Assembly: GCA_903921725.1 (NCBI GenBank)
Contig: CAIXRA010000059.1
Span: forward strand, 1-55,649
Reading direction: 5' to 3'
Length of the DNA stretch: 55,649 bases
Source: an uncultured Lentisphaerota bacterium
Lineage (GTDB): Bacteria; Verrucomicrobiota; Lentisphaeria; Oligosphaerales; CAITYL01
The position numbers were made by a program, and so were the translations under genes. How positions within the stretch are numbered: the first letter of the stretch is position 1; every line of letters starts with the position of its first letter. The notes beneath the pieces were generated by a model. The model did not search any database and was not told the origin of the DNA. It saw only the letters and a list, made by a program, of their open reading frames with translations. Shown piece by piece: positions 8,141 through 16,467 of this stretch.

Positions 8141-10123
8141 TTACGACGCCTTTTCCACGGCCGCGAGGTCTTTGGGCTTGGGCGTGAAGAGCGACACCAA
8201 GACCAGCACCAAGAAGCCCAGCGGGATGGTGACGATGGCGGGTTGGCTGAACGGCACAATCGCCGTCGCGGGATCCCAGCCGTACACATCCTTGTACGCC
8301 TGCGCGCTCAGGAGAATCCAGGCCAACGAGGAGATCATGCCGACCGTGATGGCGGCGGTGATGCCCTGCTTCGTCGTCCGCTTCCAGAACAACAGCATGA
8401 CCAGCGCCGGCAAGTTGGCCGAGGCGGCGATGTTGAAGGCCCAGCCGACCAGGAAGTTGACGTTCATCTTGGAAAAGAGGATGCCCAGGCCAATGGCCAG
8501 GATGCCCACGCAGACGGCGGCCATCTTCGCCACTTTCACCTTCTGGAAGTCGTCCAGTTTGAACTTGAAGACGTTGGACGCCAAGTCATGCGCCACCGCA
8601 CCGCTCGCCGCCATAATCAGGCCGCTGACGGTACCGAGCACGGTCGTGAAGGCGACGGCTGAGATGACCGCAAAGAGGAATTCGCTCATACTACGGGCCA
8701 GCAGCGGTGCCGACATGTTGGAGTCGCTCACATCCAGCGCGCCGCTGGTCATCGCGCCCAACCCCAGAAAGAGGGTCAGCACATAGAACAGACCAATCAC
8801 GCCGATGCCGACCACCGTGCTCTTTCGCGCGCTGGCCTGATCCTTAACTGTGTAGTAGCGGATCAGGATGTGGGGCAGGGAGGCCGTGCCGCAGAACAGC
8901 GCCAGCATCAGGGAGAGGAAGTCCAGCTTGCCGAAGAACTTCTCTTCGCGAACCTTCTTGAAGGTCGGGCTTGATCCCGGGGTCATGAAGTCGGAACCAA
9001 GCGTCGGCTTCTGATAGTAGACGGTGGTTTCAACGCCGGCGGCATCCTTGATCTTCTCGTTCGCCCACAGAATGGCTTCGCTCTTCTGCATCGTGCTCAG
9101 GAAGCCCCAAGGGGTTTGGGAACCGGTTTCCTTTTCACCGTTCGGCAGCTTGGAGAGGTAGCCCACCGGCTTCAGGTCGGCTTCGCCTTCCCCTTTGCCG
9201 CGCGGCAACCCATTGACATTTTTTTTGCCGTTCACTGTGTAGGTGGCCTGTGTTTCCGAGAAGGTTGTCACATCCGGATTTCCGTCCTTGAACTTCACCA
9301 CGTCCTTGCGCCAGACCGACACCACTCCGGCGGCATTCTTGATGCGCACATAGGGGGCCGGCTTCATGTCGCCGGTGACGGGATCCTTCTTGCCAATCCA
9401 GGCACCGTCGGGTTCGACCACAGTTCCCATGGACTGGAGTTCGACCGTTGTCACTCCGCGTTTGGCAATGTAGCTCGCTTTGCCATTCGCATCCGTGGGG
9501 GCCGTGCTAATGCCGCGGACCAGCAACATGATGGTGATAATGGTACAGAGGATGACCAGCAGGCCGCCCTTGATGAACTGCACCCACGTCGTTGAAACCA
9601 TGCCCGCCGTGGTGACGATGAGCGTGACGATCAGGCCGACGATGATGACGCCCACGTAATGCGGGAAACCAAGCAGCGGCTGAACCAGCGCACCAGCACC
9701 CACCATCTGTGGAATGAGATAGAAGCAGCTGACTACCAGCGTGCTGATGGCGGCCGCGAGCTTGATTCCGCGCGAGTTGAACTTGCTGTCAAGCGCATCC
9801 GCAAAGGTGAAGCGGCCCATCCGCTTCAGGGGCTCGGCAATGATGAACAGGGCGACAATCCAGCCGGCCAGGTAGCCGATGGAATAGAGAAAGCCATCAT
9901 AGCCGAAGAAGGCGATCATGCCGCAAATACCAAGGAACGAGGCCGCCGAAAGGTAGTCACCCGCAAAGGCGACACCATTCACCGCCCAGTGGATCCCGCC
10001 GCCCGCCGCAAAATATCCGGAGGCGGATTTCGCCTTGCGGCCGAGATAGAAGCTGATGCCGATAACCGTACTGGCAAAAAAGAGGAAGATGGCAATCGCC
10101 ATCAAGGACGTTTGATGAATCAT
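8141..10123 (-). CDS. actP: ActP-type sodium/acetate symporter with enlarged loop
   Basis: A 660-residue sodium:solute symporter of the cation/acetate (ActP) branch. 'FLGICGMIAFFGYDGFLYSIGYLAGW' lies in the early helices, and 'GTASLPHILIRYYTVKD' matches the conserved ActP segment. E. coli ActP has about 549 residues. The excess here is a polar insertion of roughly 130 residues, between 'LLVRGISTAP' (about residue 210) and 'KLDFLSLMLALFCG' (about 400), within a loop that is short in typical members. A DUF485 gene lies 22 bases upstream on the same strand, the usual YjcH-ActP pairing. The convergent DUF294 sensor supports a role in acetate or short carboxylate uptake. The gene symbol reflects family, not proven substrate. 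Confidence 0.88.
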   Translation of the reverse strand: MIHQTSLMAIAIFLFFASTVIGISFYLGRKAKSASGYFAAGGGIHWAVNGVAFAGDYLSAASFLGICGMIAFFGYDGFLYSIGYLAGWIVALFIIAEPLKRMGRFTFADALDSKFNSRGIKLAAAISTLVVSCFYLIPQMVGAGALVQPLLGFPHYVGVIIVGLIVTLIVTTAGMVSTTWVQFIKGGLLVILCTIITIMLLVRGISTAPTDANGKASYIAKRGVTTVELQSMGTVVEPDGAWIGKKDPVTGDMKPAPYVRIKNAAGVVSVWRKDVVKFKDGNPDVTTFSETQATYTVNGKKNVNGLPRGKGEGEADLKPVGYLSKLPNGEKETGSQTPWGFLSTMQKSEAILWANEKIKDAAGVETTVYYQKPTLGSDFMTPGSSPTFKKVREEKFFGKLDFLSLMLALFCGTASLPHILIRYYTVKDQASARKSTVVGIGVIGLFYVLTLFLGLGAMTSGALDVSDSNMSAPLLARSMSEFLFAVISAVAFTTVLGTVSGLIMAASGAVAHDLASNVFKFKLDDFQKVKVAKMAAVCVGILAIGLGILFSKMNVNFLVGWAFNIAASANLPALVMLLFWKRTTKQGITAAITVGMISSLAWILLSAQAYKDVYGWDPATAIVPFSQPAIVTIPLGFLVLVLVSLFTPKPKDLAAVEKAS

Positions 10124-10145
10124 TTTTTAGGCTCCTTTTCAAATG

Positions 10146-10409
10146 TTACTTGCGGCAAGTTTTCATGTAAACCAAGGCGATTGCGAGGGCGGAGACAATC
10201 AGCGTGAATCCGTAAACGACGGCCACGTTAATCCCGAGAATCAACGGCTGTTTCATGACGTCGGGGCGGAAGGCAGCCAGCGCGATGAATCCGCCGTAAA
10301 CCAACACGTATACCAAAAACAGCCACACACCCAACTTTGTATTGTGTGCGACTACTCCGGCATCCTCTTTTTCTCTCTCGCCAGACCCTTTGAAGTCCAA
10401 GCCAGCCAT
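10146..10409 (-). CDS. DUF485 (YjcH-like) small membrane protein
   Basis: An 87-residue protein with two membrane helices. The 'NTKLGVWLFLVYVLVYGGF' core and a second helix containing 'NVAVVYGFTLIV' fit DUF485, which is nearly always encoded just upstream of ActP-type symporters and is thought to assist them. AGGAG lies seven bases before the ATG at 10409. It is the first gene of the two-gene symporter operon. Confidence 0.85.
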   Translation of the reverse strand: MAGLDFKGSGEREKEDAGVVAHNTKLGVWLFLVYVLVYGGFIALAAFRPDVMKQPLILGINVAVVYGFTLIVSALAIALVYMKTCRK

Positions 10410-10490
10410 GATGCTCTCCTCACATGTGTTGACTATTCCACTAATCGCCTAATTGCCTTGCCTCGCTAAACAGGAGATCGGTTGAGGGCA

Positions 10491-10504
10491 AGGCTTGCAA
10501 GCCT
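10491..10504. promoter_or_regulatory. Perfect 14-bp palindrome upstream of the DUF485-actP operon
   Basis: AGGCTTGCAAGCCT is an exact palindrome located about 80 bases before the DUF485 start and about 50 bases after the porin stop. No U-tract follows, so an operator is more likely than a terminator. No transcription factor can be named. Confidence 0.4.
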
Positions 10505-10554
10505 CATCCCCCGACGAACTCCTGTTAAAACGGTCTGATTTATTGCCTGTCGTC

Positions 10555-11976
10555 CTAGAAGGTAAATGTCATTTCCAAGCGAACCCATGCGCCGTTGCGG
10601 GAGGGCTTGTAGTAGTCGCCGGCGATGAAATAGGCGGTCTGCAGCGACGCCTTCCACCATTTCGTGACCTGATAGTCCACGAACAGGGTCGGCATCTCGC
10701 CGTAGTGGGTGCCGCCGCCAAGGCCGCCACCGGTCTCTCCACGGTCGGCGTGGAGCGAGGCCCAGCCGGGGGCAACCTGAAGCTTGCCGACGTTGCCGCG
10801 CTTGGCGTCGCCGGGGAGGACGGTCATGTCGAGCGATGCGCGGTACTGATGCAGGTTGGTCCAGCGCCCGGCGCCGTTGATGATGTAGTAGCACTCCTCG
10901 CGGTAGAGCGCGCCGTCGCCCAAAACCGGGTGCCAGCCTTCAAACCCGCCCGTCCCGCCGTGGTCGCCGCTGAACAAGGTGTATTGCAGTTTCAGCACCG
11001 GCTGCCATGTCGTTCCTTCCGGCGTCTTCAGGTTCAGGCGCGCGTCAAGCATGAAGCCGCTTGCCTGCTTCATGGGGCCGCCCACCACATTGTTTTGATA
11101 GGTTCCAAACTGGCGGGCATACTCGACGCTGTAGTCCACCAGCGGATGCAGGTCGCCGAAAATCCGGAGCCCTGGGACTTCCAGTTGGGCGTTTTCCCGG
11201 TCGCTAAGCGGATCCTTGATCTCAAAATGGAAGAAGTATGCTTCCGTTTTGAACGCCTTGGCAAAGGTGTGCGTCCATGCGCCGCCGCCCACCCAGGTGT
11301 CACCGCGGCGCACGACGCGCTCCTTGTCGTTCAGCGGCGAAATCCAGTCTTCCTGCGTTCCGTAAAGCCCCGCCAGGCGGATCGTGTCCTTCTCGCCTTT
11401 CCAGGTGGCCAGAATGCCATCCATGCCGGCGGTGCGTCCGCCGTCACGCCCGGTGCCGTCCTTGAAGAGCATGCCGTTGCCGAAAACCGGGTCGTTCTTT
11501 GGGCCGTCGGTCAAGTCAAACCGGCCGAGACGCAGCGACCAGTTGGAGCCACCGACCTTGTCAAGGTTCAGGTACAGGTTGTCCAGCACCACTTCGTCCG
11601 GAAATCTCCACGTGCTCGCCCCCTGGGGCACCGTGTTGATGTTGTTGATGCCGGGGCGGCTGGTGTAATATTGCCAGCGGTGCGCCAGGCGGCCATAGAC
11701 GAAAATGTCCGGGGAGAGGGTCAGCTTGCCCCACACCCGTTCGCGCATCCGGAAATATTGGTAATCAGGGCCGCGGTTCGCATCGGTGTACTGGGGGCCG
11801 CCCGTCATCATGATGGCGCGGCTGTAATTTTCAACGCGCAGCTGCTCGTCCGCCCCGATCTCCAGCTTGCGGGTGCCTTCTTTGTCAAGCTTGATTGTTG
11901 TGCCGGCCTGCGCCCATCCGCCGGACGTTGCCATTGCCATGGCTACAAGCACGGTCATCTTTTTCATAATCAGCAT
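10555..11976 (-). CDS. Alginate-export-type outer-membrane porin
   Basis: The 473-residue protein starts at the ATG at 11976 with AGGAG nine bases upstream. It has a signal peptide ending Gly-Gly-Trp-Ala-Gln-Ala and is followed by a barrel rich in aromatic strands. 'DEQLRVENYSR', 'FRMRERVWGKL' and 'WSLRLGRFDLTDG' resemble the Alginate_exp (AlgE-like) porin family. The chain ends Met-Thr-Phe-Thr-Phe, a proper barrel terminus. It sits on the same strand just upstream of the DUF485-actP operon, so it may provide outer-membrane passage for an acid taken up by ActP. A much longer frame from 12483 is a non-coding extension. A strong promoter lies about 90 bases upstream. Confidence 0.8.
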   Translation of the reverse strand: MLIMKKMTVLVAMAMATSGGWAQAGTTIKLDKEGTRKLEIGADEQLRVENYSRAIMMTGGPQYTDANRGPDYQYFRMRERVWGKLTLSPDIFVYGRLAHRWQYYTSRPGINNINTVPQGASTWRFPDEVVLDNLYLNLDKVGGSNWSLRLGRFDLTDGPKNDPVFGNGMLFKDGTGRDGGRTAGMDGILATWKGEKDTIRLAGLYGTQEDWISPLNDKERVVRRGDTWVGGGAWTHTFAKAFKTEAYFFHFEIKDPLSDRENAQLEVPGLRIFGDLHPLVDYSVEYARQFGTYQNNVVGGPMKQASGFMLDARLNLKTPEGTTWQPVLKLQYTLFSGDHGGTGGFEGWHPVLGDGALYREECYYIINGAGRWTNLHQYRASLDMTVLPGDAKRGNVGKLQVAPGWASLHADRGETGGGLGGGTHYGEMPTLFVDYQVTKWWKASLQTAYFIAGDYYKPSRNGAWVRLEMTFTF

Positions 11977-12061
11977 CGCCCGCTTCTCCTCATTGTGCCG
12001 CATGAGGCTTTCCCTGCGGCAGCTAGAATTTGGCACTCCGTTGTCAAACTCAAAAGCGAGG

Positions 12062-12090
12062 AGTATACCATGCCATGCGATTTTTGCCAA
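12062..12090 (-). promoter_or_regulatory. Sigma-70-type promoter for the porin gene
   Basis: On the minus strand TTGGCA (12085-12090) and TATACT (12062-12067) are spaced by exactly 17 bases; each is one mismatch from consensus. The leader to the ATG at 11976 would be about 80 bases. Confidence 0.65.
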
Positions 12091-12688
12091 ACTTTGGTTA
12101 GCGCGCTGGTCGTCTTTTCTTGCATCAGGAAAGGGAAAAGCATCCCGCGGCACATACAAGGGGGTAAAGATATGAACATGGCCATTTTTTAGTTGCGACC
12201 GTTTTTTCCGGACTGGCGCACCACCCCGGCAACGAAATAGGCGATGTCGGCCAAGCGTCCCAAAATCCTGCCGGATGAGCTGGATGGGCGGCCTATTGTT
12301 GCGGTTCATGGCGTGCGCACTTTCCGGCATCTCAGACAATCGCCGTGGTGTACAAGAGTCTGGTTCATGTTGGGTTCCGCGCCGCGCTATTGTCGCCGCC
12401 CGCCAGCAGCACAAGTGCCAGCCGATCCGGAAGGATGCCGGGGCCAGCTCGTAGGAGTCGTGCCGCTTTTGGAGTACGCACACGGCATGCCTTCCATGCT
12501 ACCAGTGCATCTCGCTCTCAAAGGGCGGAACGTGCACGAAAAACCGCCGCAATCCCGCCGCAAAATCAAAATGCACCCACCCGCCCAAGGAAAATTTTAC
12601 TGCCGACAAATCGCACCCCCGACTTGCGAAGGCGTGTTCCAGTACTATTTTATGTCCCTCGTTGCGCTTTTTGGGCGTGACGGTGTGT
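12091..12688. other. Gene-free stretch before the tRNA pair
   Basis: Frames crossing this region have no ribosome sites and no recognisable protein features. Beyond the porin promoter at its left edge I see no repeat, hairpin or RNA gene. The tRNA promoter should lie near its right end but no clear pair of boxes stands out. Confidence 0.5.
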
Positions 12689-12765
12689 GCACCTGTAGCT
12701 CAGCTGGATAGAGCGTCTGGCTACGAACCAGAAGGCCGGGAGTTCGAATCTCTCCAGGTGCGCCA
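12689..12765 (+). tRNA. tRNA-Arg (anticodon ACG)
   Basis: A 77-base cloverleaf with the CCA end encoded. The acceptor stem GCACCTG pairs with CAGGTGC, the anticodon stem TCTGG pairs with CCAGA, and the loop CTACGAA places ACG at 12723-12725. The T-loop TTCGAAT is canonical. ACG reads CGN arginine codons after A-to-I editing. Confidence 0.97.
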
Positions 12766-12778
12766 TTTTTTCTCCCGT

Positions 12779-12854
12779 GGCGGGGTAGCTCAGTTGGTAG
12801 AGCAGAGGATTGAAAATCCTTGTGTCGCCGGTTCAATTCCGGCCCTTGCCACCA
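12779..12854 (+). tRNA. tRNA-Phe (anticodon GAA)
   Basis: A 76-base cloverleaf with encoded CCA. The acceptor GGCGGGG pairs with CCTTGCC through two G-T pairs. The anticodon arm GAGGA/TCCTT holds loop TTGAAAA, placing GAA at 12812-12814. The T-loop is TTCAATT. It lies 13 bases after tRNA-Arg, so the two are one transcript. Confidence 0.96.
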
Positions 12855-12868
12855 TTTTAAGCACGAAT

Positions 12869-12902
12869 GGCATCTCATGGGCAACCATGGGGTGCCTTTT
12901 TT
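12869..12902 (+). terminator. Intrinsic terminator after the tRNA pair
   Basis: GGCATCTCATGG (12869-12880) and CCATGGGGTGCC (12885-12896) form a fully paired 12-bp stem, counting G-T pairs, closed by a GCAA tetraloop and followed by six T. It ends the tRNA transcript. Confidence 0.88.
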
Positions 12903-12961
12903 GTCCCCAGCCGGTCTCGTACGGCCGCGTGTTTTCGACTCCCCGGAATCCCAGGCAGGAG

Positions 12962-14200
12962 TCACGGCGCGGGTTGGCGGAAGGCGGAGTCCAGGATTCC
13001 CTTGAGGTCGTCCGAACCGGCCGGTTCCCTGCCGTATTTGGCCCGGTAGGCCGACGTGGCCAGGTTGACGAGCGTGGCGTCCACCGCGGCATCCTGCTCG
13101 TTCATCCGCTTGAGCACGTTGGAAAAGGAGGGAATCATCATGCGCGTGAGTCCGTACTCGTCATCGGAGAGGCCGGCAAGGTTGCCCTCCAGTTCCCGGA
13201 GCCGGGCCCTGACCGCATCGTCGTAGGGCTTGGATGCCAGGGCGGTCACCTCGTTGTAGTACGCCTCGCATTTCGCCTTGTTCTTTTCCAAATACGCGCT
13301 GTCGCGCAGCTTTTCCGGGGTGACGCCGTTGAGTCCCTCGGGGATGTCGCCCGCTGCGATCTTGTTGAAAAGGTCTTTGGCAAAGGTGGATTCGCTGACC
13401 ATGGAGGCGACCATCCCGGATGCGTAGTCGCGCCGGGCGATCTCGGCCATGAGCCCGTAGGCCTGCTCCTCCGGCAGCGCCGCGGCGCCGGCCAGGGTGT
13501 TGAGGTTGTTCAGCACCTGCTTGTCGCAGGCGAGCTGGACAAGCTGCGAGATGAGGATCTTGTCGCTCCGGAGGCTGTTGGCCACGCTCAGCCCGAGCCC
13601 GGCCATTTCGCAGGCGCTTTTCAGGCTGCCCTGGTCGCCGGCGTCGAGGGCCAGGATTCCCGTCAGGCGGGAGAGGGACCGCAGGGGGGCGATGTGCGGG
13701 AGCTGGAGGTTGAGGCCGCTTTCATAGTCCAGGTTGAAGTCGCATGCCTTTTTCAGGGAGGCTTCCTGGAGCAGGTCCACGATTTCGCGGATTTCGGGGG
13801 TGGCGGCGAGCATGCGCAGCTCGGCCTTTTCCTCCGCCGTCAGCGTGGCGAAGTCGGCGCCAAGCTTCAGGATGCGCTCCAGCTTCTCCCGGGTTCCTGC
13901 CCGGGCCATGAGGTCAAAGAGGATCCGGTAGGCATCGGCCGCATTGGTTGTGCGCCTCGCCATCTCCATGCGCGCCTGGGCCGAATCCGCCGGCATGGAG
14001 GCAGTTCCGGATTTTTTGTGCGTGCGGGACTTGTCTGTGGGGGCTGGCGCGGGCGTCCCGGATGGGGCCGTTACGCCGGAAATGGTTCCCCCGTCACGAC
14101 GGTTGTACATCCAGAACACCAGGGCAAGCAGAACCAGAAAGCCGCCCGCCGCCACGCAGATTGCGGTTGTCCGTGTCCGTCCTTGTTGCGGCATGCTCAT
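12962..14200 (-). CDS. Membrane-anchored protein of unknown function
   Basis: The 412-residue protein starts at the ATG at 14200, with GGAGG seven bases upstream. It has a single N-terminal membrane helix (about residues 14-34), a Pro/Ala/Thr-rich linker (about 40-75) and a long helical, charged domain to the end. The C-terminal 'AYRAKYGREPAGSDDLKGIL' resembles tails of large Planctomycetes/Verrucomicrobia membrane proteins in which a helix precedes a conserved short Pro motif, but I recognise no named family. The longer frame from 14371 adds an unrelated leader. Its coding end lies about 60 bases past the tRNA terminator, which runs the opposite way. Confidence 0.7.
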   Translation of the reverse strand: MSMPQQGRTRTTAICVAAGGFLVLLALVFWMYNRRDGGTISGVTAPSGTPAPAPTDKSRTHKKSGTASMPADSAQARMEMARRTTNAADAYRILFDLMARAGTREKLERILKLGADFATLTAEEKAELRMLAATPEIREIVDLLQEASLKKACDFNLDYESGLNLQLPHIAPLRSLSRLTGILALDAGDQGSLKSACEMAGLGLSVANSLRSDKILISQLVQLACDKQVLNNLNTLAGAAALPEEQAYGLMAEIARRDYASGMVASMVSESTFAKDLFNKIAAGDIPEGLNGVTPEKLRDSAYLEKNKAKCEAYYNEVTALASKPYDDAVRARLRELEGNLAGLSDDEYGLTRMMIPSFSNVLKRMNEQDAAVDATLVNLATSAYRAKYGREPAGSDDLKGILDSAFRQPAP

Positions 14201-14667
14201 GACAACGCCTCCGTTGCTCTGGTGGTGGCCGTGTGGAAATCCGGGAATTCGCCAACGGCCGTGAAGCGTCTGTCGTGCGGCCGGATCATGCGCCGGCGGG
14301 GAGCCGGAAAACAGGGGATATGCCCGCCCCGGTTCCGCACCCGCACCGTCATGGACTATACCATGCGTCATGACGCCGGCAATCAGGCCGGCGCGCCCCG
14401 CCGGGTTCGGCGCCGGTCAGTTCCGTCCGTGGCTGGCGCCCATACTTGCCCCGTGTTACAGTAGCGGGCACGCCCGGAGACGTCGTGCCGGGGGCATTGA
14501 GAGAAGGTATCGAGCCGGCCTGTCCATGATACGCAACAGCCGACTCCGGTGATTGAATGGTTGGACAGTCAAACATGATTACCGAATGAAGGTTTTCCCC
14601 CGTTAGGGTCGCTACCGTTGCCCAAATAGCATCGGTGGGATTCGCCGTCTGGTTCGTGTTCAACTCT
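14201..14667. other. Gene-free stretch upstream of the membrane-anchored protein
   Basis: Apart from the palindrome-bearing promoter candidate at 14355-14382 I see no gene, RNA or repeat here. Composition becomes AT-richer from about 14560 onward. Confidence 0.5.
14355..14382 (-). promoter_or_regulatory. Candidate promoter with palindromic spacer
   Basis: On the minus strand TTGCCG (14377-14382) and TATAGT (14355-14360) are 16 bases apart. The spacer contains the perfect palindrome GCGTCATGACGC (14365-14376), and CATGG/CCATG flank the -10 box. A regulator bound here would block RNA polymerase. The leader to the ATG at 14200 would be about 150 bases. Confidence 0.4.
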
Positions 14668-14844
14668 ATGCGAATGTCATGTTACATGTCCGAAAGTGTT
14701 GGACTTGCCGTTCTTCTTGTTCACACGATCAACTCCGTTCTCCTGTTAGCTGCGTTCCTGTTCGAGCGCAGGGGGCGCTTTGTTACCATTCCGCTACTGT
14801 CGTGGTTCCTGATTGTGATGCTTGTGATGATGTCGTCACACTAA
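14668..14844 (+). CDS. Small two-helix membrane protein, hypothetical
   Basis: A 58-residue frame from the ATG at 14668 (upstream GTG at 14635 and ATG at 14674 are other possible starts). It has two hydrophobic segments separated by 'FERRGRF', the pattern of a small inner-membrane protein. No good ribosome site precedes any start, so coding status is uncertain. It lies on the same strand and just upstream of another small membrane-protein gene, in DNA that is AT-richer than its surroundings. Confidence 0.35.
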   Translation: MRMSCYMSESVGLAVLLVHTINSVLLLAAFLFERRGRFVTIPLLSWFLIVMLVMMSSH

Positions 14845-14863
14845 AAGATGTCCGAACCAGACA

Positions 14864-14908
14864 CTCCACGGTACGGCGCACGGCCGTCCGTGAGTGCCGC
14901 CGTAGAGG
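14864..14908. repeat. Long imperfect hairpin between two small membrane genes
   Basis: CTCCACGGTACGGCGCACGG (14864-14883) can fold with the segment ending CCGTAGAGG (14887-14908) around a CCGT loop, with several bulged bases. It lies between the small genes at 14668 and 14917. No run of T follows, so it is not an obvious terminator. Confidence 0.5.
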
Positions 14909-14916
14909 ATAAAGAC

Positions 14917-15219
14917 ATGTCATTCCTAATAAAGAACTTAAGGGCGGTATTCCTTGTCGCGTTTGCAATGATATTTCTTGGGTGGGGATCTCGGCCAGTG
15001 ATGCGTTATCCTCCAGCTCGGGATGGCAACGGATATTATTATTTGAACCCCAAGACCCAAAAGAAAATCTATTCTCATGATGCTCAATTGACTTTTTGGA
15101 AATACTATGGTCTGAGTGCTGTTTCATGGTCAGGATTTGCGGTTCTCTGTTTGGCGATAATTCTGAGCATAAAGAAACGAATGGTTATCCAACCACCGGC
15201 TTCAGCAGACAAGCACTGA
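14917..15219 (+). CDS. Small membrane protein with short extracytoplasmic domain, hypothetical
   Basis: A 100-residue protein from the ATG at 14917, with GAGGAT about 6-8 bases upstream. It has two membrane helices (about 10-27 and 67-85) flanking a Tyr-rich loop containing 'NGYYYLNPKTQKKIY'. I recognise no family. A longer frame from 14848 crosses the hairpin at 14864-14908 and has no ribosome site. The stop is 35 bases before the GH16-type gene, which may be co-transcribed. Codon usage is more AT-rich than in the flanking genes. Confidence 0.6.
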   Translation: MSFLIKNLRAVFLVAFAMIFLGWGSRPVMRYPPARDGNGYYYLNPKTQKKIYSHDAQLTFWKYYGLSAVSWSGFAVLCLAIILSIKKRMVIQPPASADKH

Positions 15220-15254
15220 GCCTTAACGCTGGGCGTGGAAAAGCACGTGAGATC

Positions 15255-16415
15255 ATGATTGTTATAAGATACGCATTGGCGATCCTGGCCGGGGGGCTTG
15301 TTGCCGCTGCGGCTTGCGCCGGCGAGCCGGTGCCCGAGGTGAAGATGCCGGCGGGGGCCAGGCTTGTCTTGGACGAGGACTGGTCCGGCGGGCGCATCGA
15401 TCCGGGCCGCTGGTACGTGCTCCGGCGGCACTGGGGCGAGGGCAACAACGGCGTGGTGCCGGAGAATGTCTTTCTGGCCCGGGACACGGTGGACGGGAAG
15501 AGCCGGAATGTCCTCGTCATCCGCGGCCACGGCGACCAGTATGCCGGGCCGGTGGCGGGGTGGCGCGGCAACCGGACGCGCGTCGGCGGAACGATTGTAT
15601 CCAGGGCATACTTCGCCTCGGGCCGGTATGAGGTTGTCCTGAAGATCGGATCAACCGCGGCATCCCCGAAGGGGCCCAAGGACCCGCGGCGTCCCGTCGG
15701 AATGGTTCCGGCGGTGTGGACCTACGCCTATCAATGGGTGGAGGCGGCGGGCGCGGATCCGAAGGTGTTCAACCGCAAAAACCCGCTTTTCAATCCGCAA
15801 CTGAAGAACGAGTATTGGTCTGAAATCGACTTCCCCGAATTTGGAAAGGCGCAGGACCTGGAGACGGGGCTGTACAACGCCTTCCTCAATGCGAACATGC
15901 AGAGCCGGCCGTTCTCCACAAAGGCCGCCATCGACGGCCAATACCACCGGTTCACCACGATCTGGCGGACGCAGCTCGTGCCGCTGCCGGGCGTCACCGA
16001 CTCCCAAGTGGTTGAGGCCGAGGGCTGCTACTGGATCCAGGACGCATCAATCCCGTTCCAACTGTACCGGGGGAACCCGCTGAAGCGTCTGGGCAAGGAC
16101 CGGTACGCGGTCTGCGCGGGCAAGGAAGCCACCCATTTCATCGACGGCCGGTTCGCGGGAACGAATCCCACCCATGTCCCGGCGATGGCGGCGCAGCTCA
16201 ACATCGGGGTCTGGTTCCCGGAGTGGGGCGGGGCCGCGCCCTGGGAGGAATCGACGATTTCGGTGGCGTCGGTGAAGGTGTGGCAGTTTGACGATCCGGG
16301 GGATGTTCGTGACGTGCTGAAGGAGCAGATCCCGGACAACATGGACGCGGGGGGAAATCCCCTGAGGCGCGGGGACGGGCAGAAGGTCCGGACGGGCGCC
16401 GTCTCCAAGCCCTGA
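15255..16415 (+). CDS. Secreted GH16-type glycoside hydrolase
   Basis: The 386-residue protein has a signal peptide (residues 1 to about 20, ending near Ala-Ala-Cys-Ala-Gly) and a concanavalin-like fold. The GH16 catalytic signature E-I-D-F-P-E is at Glu190 (nucleophile), Asp192 and Glu195 (acid/base). Family members cleave beta-1,3/1,4-glucans, agarose, porphyran, carrageenan or xyloglucan. The subfamily is not evident, so no substrate is assigned. The motif 'LDEDWSGGRIDPGRWY' at the mature N-terminus is typical of the family. It opens a region with three more carbohydrate-active genes. A Cys in the signal region could make it a lipoprotein, but the lipobox is poor. Confidence 0.8.
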   Translation: MIVIRYALAILAGGLVAAAACAGEPVPEVKMPAGARLVLDEDWSGGRIDPGRWYVLRRHWGEGNNGVVPENVFLARDTVDGKSRNVLVIRGHGDQYAGPVAGWRGNRTRVGGTIVSRAYFASGRYEVVLKIGSTAASPKGPKDPRRPVGMVPAVWTYAYQWVEAAGADPKVFNRKNPLFNPQLKNEYWSEIDFPEFGKAQDLETGLYNAFLNANMQSRPFSTKAAIDGQYHRFTTIWRTQLVPLPGVTDSQVVEAEGCYWIQDASIPFQLYRGNPLKRLGKDRYAVCAGKEATHFIDGRFAGTNPTHVPAMAAQLNIGVWFPEWGGAAPWEESTISVASVKVWQFDDPGDVRDVLKEQIPDNMDAGGNPLRRGDGQKVRTGAVSKP

Positions 16416-16467
16416 TCCGTTGCAATCAAAAACAGGAAACCGGGAATCCGGCTGAAAGGGGTTTGTT

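Noticed and set aside
10555..12483. Porin gene starting at 12483
   Set aside because: The first 170 codons look non-coding and span the strong promoter at 12062-12090. The ATG at 11976 has a good ribosome site and signal peptide.
12244..12711. Plus-strand frame running into tRNA-Arg
   Set aside because: It overlaps the tRNA, lacks a ribosome site and has a random-looking Arg/Pro/Ser-rich product.
14848..15260. Possible integron cassette with attC-like hairpin
   Set aside because: No GTTRRRY / RYYYAAC core pair is present at the hairpin ends and no integrase is in view.
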